Shown here one piece after another: positions 62,298 through 64,000 of a stretch of DNA of 64,000 bases; within the stretch, counting starts at the first letter, position 1, and every line of letters starts with the position of its first letter. This stretch comes from Ensifer sp. PDNC004 (GTDB lineage: Bacteria; Pseudomonadota; Alphaproteobacteria; Rhizobiales; Rhizobiaceae). The stretch is taken from the NCBI RefSeq assembly GCF_016919405.1, contig NZ_CP070353.1, positions 3,856,501 through 3,920,500 on the forward strand, read 5' to 3'. Position numbers and translations under genes: made by a program. The notes beneath the pieces were generated by a model that had not been told where the DNA came from, made no database searches, and worked only from the letters and a program-made list of their open reading frames with translations.

Positions 62298-62634
62298 GTC
62301 AAAAGGCCCGTAAGCACAGGCTAGCCACCGGACGTCGAGGCCAGTCCGGCGCAAAGGGCTAGCAATGATGGGAACACTTCTAACGGTTAACCACAGGGGT
62401 GCCCGCCATCATGGCGAGACCGTCACCCTGAAAGACGAGACTGCTCGCTGGCTCAGGGTCGTTCGGCGGGACGCTCAATTCGCAATCAAGCCGAGCACTT
62501 TCGTTAACGTTTTTGCAACAGGTCAGGTTAACAAAAGGTTAACGGCGATGACGCCCGGAAACAAATCTTTAACACCTGGGCATCTGCGTAGAGGATCCTA
62601 GCTGTGCCGCCGAACTGTCCAATACCGCCATCGG
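62298..62634 (-). promoter_or_regulatory. Flagellin upstream region with a CtrA-type box
   Basis: This 337-base gap contains no gene. At 62528-62543 it holds TTAA-N7-TTAAC, the full binding consensus for the alphaproteobacterial cell-cycle and motility regulator CtrA, and the motif is symmetric so it reads in both directions. Two further GTTAAC words occur at 62386-62391 and 62513-62518. The box is 231 bases upstream of the flagellin start. No sigma-28-like promoter could be named with confidence. Confidence 0.55.
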
Positions 62635-63330
62635 CTACATCGTATCGTCGAAGCGCACGAACTGCGGTATGAGGGTCGCGATGAGTTCGAACTCGGTCTC
62701 GAAGTCGGCAACGAGCCGAACAAATTTCCCCTCGATTTCGTCGGTGTCACGGATGTCGTTCACGGGGGTGGAATTCCCTCGCAAGAAACGCGAATAGAGG
62801 CGTCCTTCGTCGGCTGCGCCGACCGGGAAATGGACGCGTTCCAGTGCTTTCGCATCTGCTGCAGCCGCGATCACCTCGATGATACCCTTGCGCGCTCGAT
62901 GATGTGAGATCGGGCCAACTTCGGCATTCAGCTTGAGGTGTCCGTTGCTTCCGTCGTCGCTTGCCCGTACTTCAACCCAGGCAATCAGCGGATAGCCCGC
63001 CCACCAGTTTTGGCAACCGGGCCAGGTGACCCGCCCTTTGTCTAGTTCCTCGTGCCATCGCATGGGCAGAAAGCTTACAAGGTTCTTCTTGAGCCCAGTG
63101 TAGACGAACCAGCGGTTGCCGATTCTGATCGATTTTCCGCGCGTGGGATTGTCACCAAACAATCGGCGAACCGCAGGCTCGAACCCCGTGTCGGCGCCGC
63201 GATCCGCGATGAGACCAATCACTTTCTTGTTATCCCGAAAAAACTGACGGGCCAGTTTCTCCATTTCGAAGCGCTTGTTGCTCAAGTCCCAGCTCCTCAA
63301 GAATATGGATGTGGTGCGTTCGCTTGACAT
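62635..63330 (-). CDS. Unknown protein, possible C-terminal part of a PD-(D/E)XK-nuclease-associated protein
   Basis: This 231-residue protein has a block WPGCQNWWAGYPLIAWVEVR and an NAEVGPISHHRARKGIIEVI segment that recall the C-terminal half of nuclease-fold defence proteins, as well as VNDIRDTDEIEGKFVRLVAD. The nuclease catalytic motif itself is not visible, so either the gene is a fragment or it is a different, complete family. It begins 84 bases downstream of the integrase stop on the same strand, and could be a cargo gene carried with it. Confidence 0.5.
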   Translation of the reverse strand: MSSERTTSIFLRSWDLSNKRFEMEKLARQFFRDNKKVIGLIADRGADTGFEPAVRRLFGDNPTRGKSIRIGNRWFVYTGLKKNLVSFLPMRWHEELDKGRVTWPGCQNWWAGYPLIAWVEVRASDDGSNGHLKLNAEVGPISHHRARKGIIEVIAAAADAKALERVHFPVGAADEGRLYSRFLRGNSTPVNDIRDTDEIEGKFVRLVADFETEFELIATLIPQFVRFDDTM

Positions 63331-63414
63331 CGCCAGATGGGTAAGAGCTTCTAGCTCTAGGCAAGGCTGGAGGCGACGGCAACCGTTTCATATCTGGAGC
63401 CACCGTTTCAAATG

Positions 63415-64000
63415 CTATCTGCGCTGTGCGCCATATGCCCGCGACAACTTCTCAGCTGTCCGCTCACTCGTCTCGCCAGCCTTCAATTCGGCCAATCGTT
63501 TTTCCAGCAGCGCGATTTCGCCATAAGTCTCATCGTCCAACAGCATCGGTTCGGTCGGCAAATCCTCTTCGCCGGGGCGCAGAAAGTCTTTGATCTGCTC
63601 GGTATTCACCTGAGCATAGTGCTTGTCGATCATCGTGATCGAGGTTCGGGTGTTTCGTGCGATGTGGTGGACGGAGACATTGTTCGCAAGCATCTGCGAG
63701 ATGTAGAAGTGCCGTAACGAATAGGAAGTGCGCTTGACCCCTCTGTGATCGCGCTCCAAGTCTGCCGCCTTGAGTAACCCGCTCAAGCCGCGCTTGAACG
63801 ACAATATGGCTTCTCCCTTCGCATCGGCAAACACGGGATCGTCATCGTTTGGCTCTCGGCCAACCTCGCTGACGAAAACATTCCACAGCATATGGAGTGC
63901 TTGAATTGCCCCATGCAGAGGCACAGCGTCACCGTGCTTGCTTTTCCCATGCACTTGCAGACGCGCGTCCTGCTTAAACAACGCCAGGTCTTTCGTTTCC
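63415..64000 (-). CDS. Site-specific tyrosine integrase, 5' part outside the window
   Basis: This is the C-terminal part of a phage-type integrase; the frame is still open at the window edge. The catalytic residues include the Arg of TSYSLRHFYISQ, the His of SVHHIARNT and the nucleophile in MIDKHYAQVN. A charged tail (EKRLAELKAGETSERTAEKL) follows. The internal TTG at 63981 is not a start. Its position at the right end, reading toward the island, predicts an attachment site beyond 64000, matching the tRNA-Arg remnant at 43301. It is the likely integrase of the whole island. Confidence 0.85.
   Translation of the reverse strand, partial: ETKDLALFKQDARLQVHGKSKHGDAVPLHGAIQALHMLWNVFVSEVGREPNDDDPVFADAKGEAILSFKRGLSGLLKAADLERDHRGVKRTSYSLRHFYISQMLANNVSVHHIARNTRTSITMIDKHYAQVNTEQIKDFLRPGEEDLPTEPMLLDDETYGEIALLEKRLAELKAGETSERTAEKLSRAYGAQRR

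Larger units (their letters stand above)
43301..64000. mobile_element. tRNA-Arg-associated genomic island (right end outside the window)
   Basis: The left limit is the 3' half of a tRNA-Arg gene at 43301-43345. From there on the genes change character: restriction-modification, SIR2, recombinases, HNH nucleases, Rep-like, lone flagellin, many unknowns, mixed strands and lower GC. A tyrosine integrase points leftward at the right edge. The geometry predicts an intact tRNA-Arg(CCG) and the integrase start just beyond 64000. At least one internal recombinase, a recombinase remnant and a Rep-like gene suggest that the island is a composite of several mobile units. Confidence 0.75.

Overview
The window looks like a chromosome or chromid segment of an alphaproteobacterium of the Rhizobiaceae, most likely Sinorhizobium/Ensifer. 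This rests on the GC-rich gene style, a hmuPSTUV heme-uptake operon with RirA-type iron boxes, a complete thuR-thuEFGKAB trehalose operon, and dispersed intergenic repeats of the type common in rhizobia. It divides into a core-like left part (1-43.2 kb) and a tRNA-associated genomic island (43.3 kb to beyond the right edge).

Left part. A GAF-PAS-HWE sensor kinase and two small membrane/stress-type proteins come first. They are followed by an iron/heme block (2.6-10.7 kb): hmuPSTUV on the minus strand, then a small secreted protein, TonB, a DUF2325 protein, a small ORF, an IsdG/HmuQ-like heme oxygenase, a DUF423 membrane protein and a group II truncated hemoglobin. Two TGA-N9-TCA motifs, the RirA iron-responsive operator consensus, lie at 6843-6857 and 8445-8459. 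A TetR regulator with an operator-like palindrome inside its own promoter precedes an SMR efflux pump (10.8-11.9 kb). The thu operon (11.9-19.4 kb) imports and oxidises trehalose-type disaccharides under a divergent LacI regulator. A secreted alpha/beta-hydrolase lipoprotein and an M19 dipeptidase with a five-gene dipeptide-type ABC transporter (21.1-27.5 kb) follow.

From 27.5 to 40.6 kb there is a surface-polysaccharide cluster, almost all on the minus strand and partly coupled by 4-nt overlaps. CDP-glucose synthesis (rfbF) and 4,6-dehydration (rfbG) sit with a C-methyltransferase-type enzyme, a sugar aminotransferase, three further methyltransferase-like proteins, a phytanoyl-CoA-type dioxygenase, an ATP-grasp enzyme, an epimerase, a WbqC-type protein and an RmlC-type epimerase. 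This suggests a branched, amino or methylated deoxysugar on the LPS or another glycan. YbaK, a small exported protein, an L,D-transpeptidase and an OmpA-type lipoprotein complete the core part.

Island. The 3' half of a tRNA-Arg(CCG) at 43301-43345 marks the left attachment site. A tyrosine integrase runs off the right edge, so the other end, and probably the intact tRNA, lies just outside. Cargo: a Vsr/C5-methyltransferase/HNH restriction-modification set; a SIR2-domain protein with an unknown partner, whose frame carries an internal stop; an ABC permease and an NMT1/THI5-like binding protein separated by 5.8 kb; a second recombinase and a second HNH nuclease; a divergent pair made of a 938-residue glycosyltransferase-like protein and a tRNA-guanine-transglycosylase (DpdA-like) homologue; a HUH Rep-like protein; and a large lone flagellin with internal repeats and a CtrA-type box upstream. 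The glycosyltransferase/TGT pair beside a McrA-like HNH nuclease, bracketed by two copies of one palindrome, is the best candidate for an undescribed nucleic-acid-modification system.
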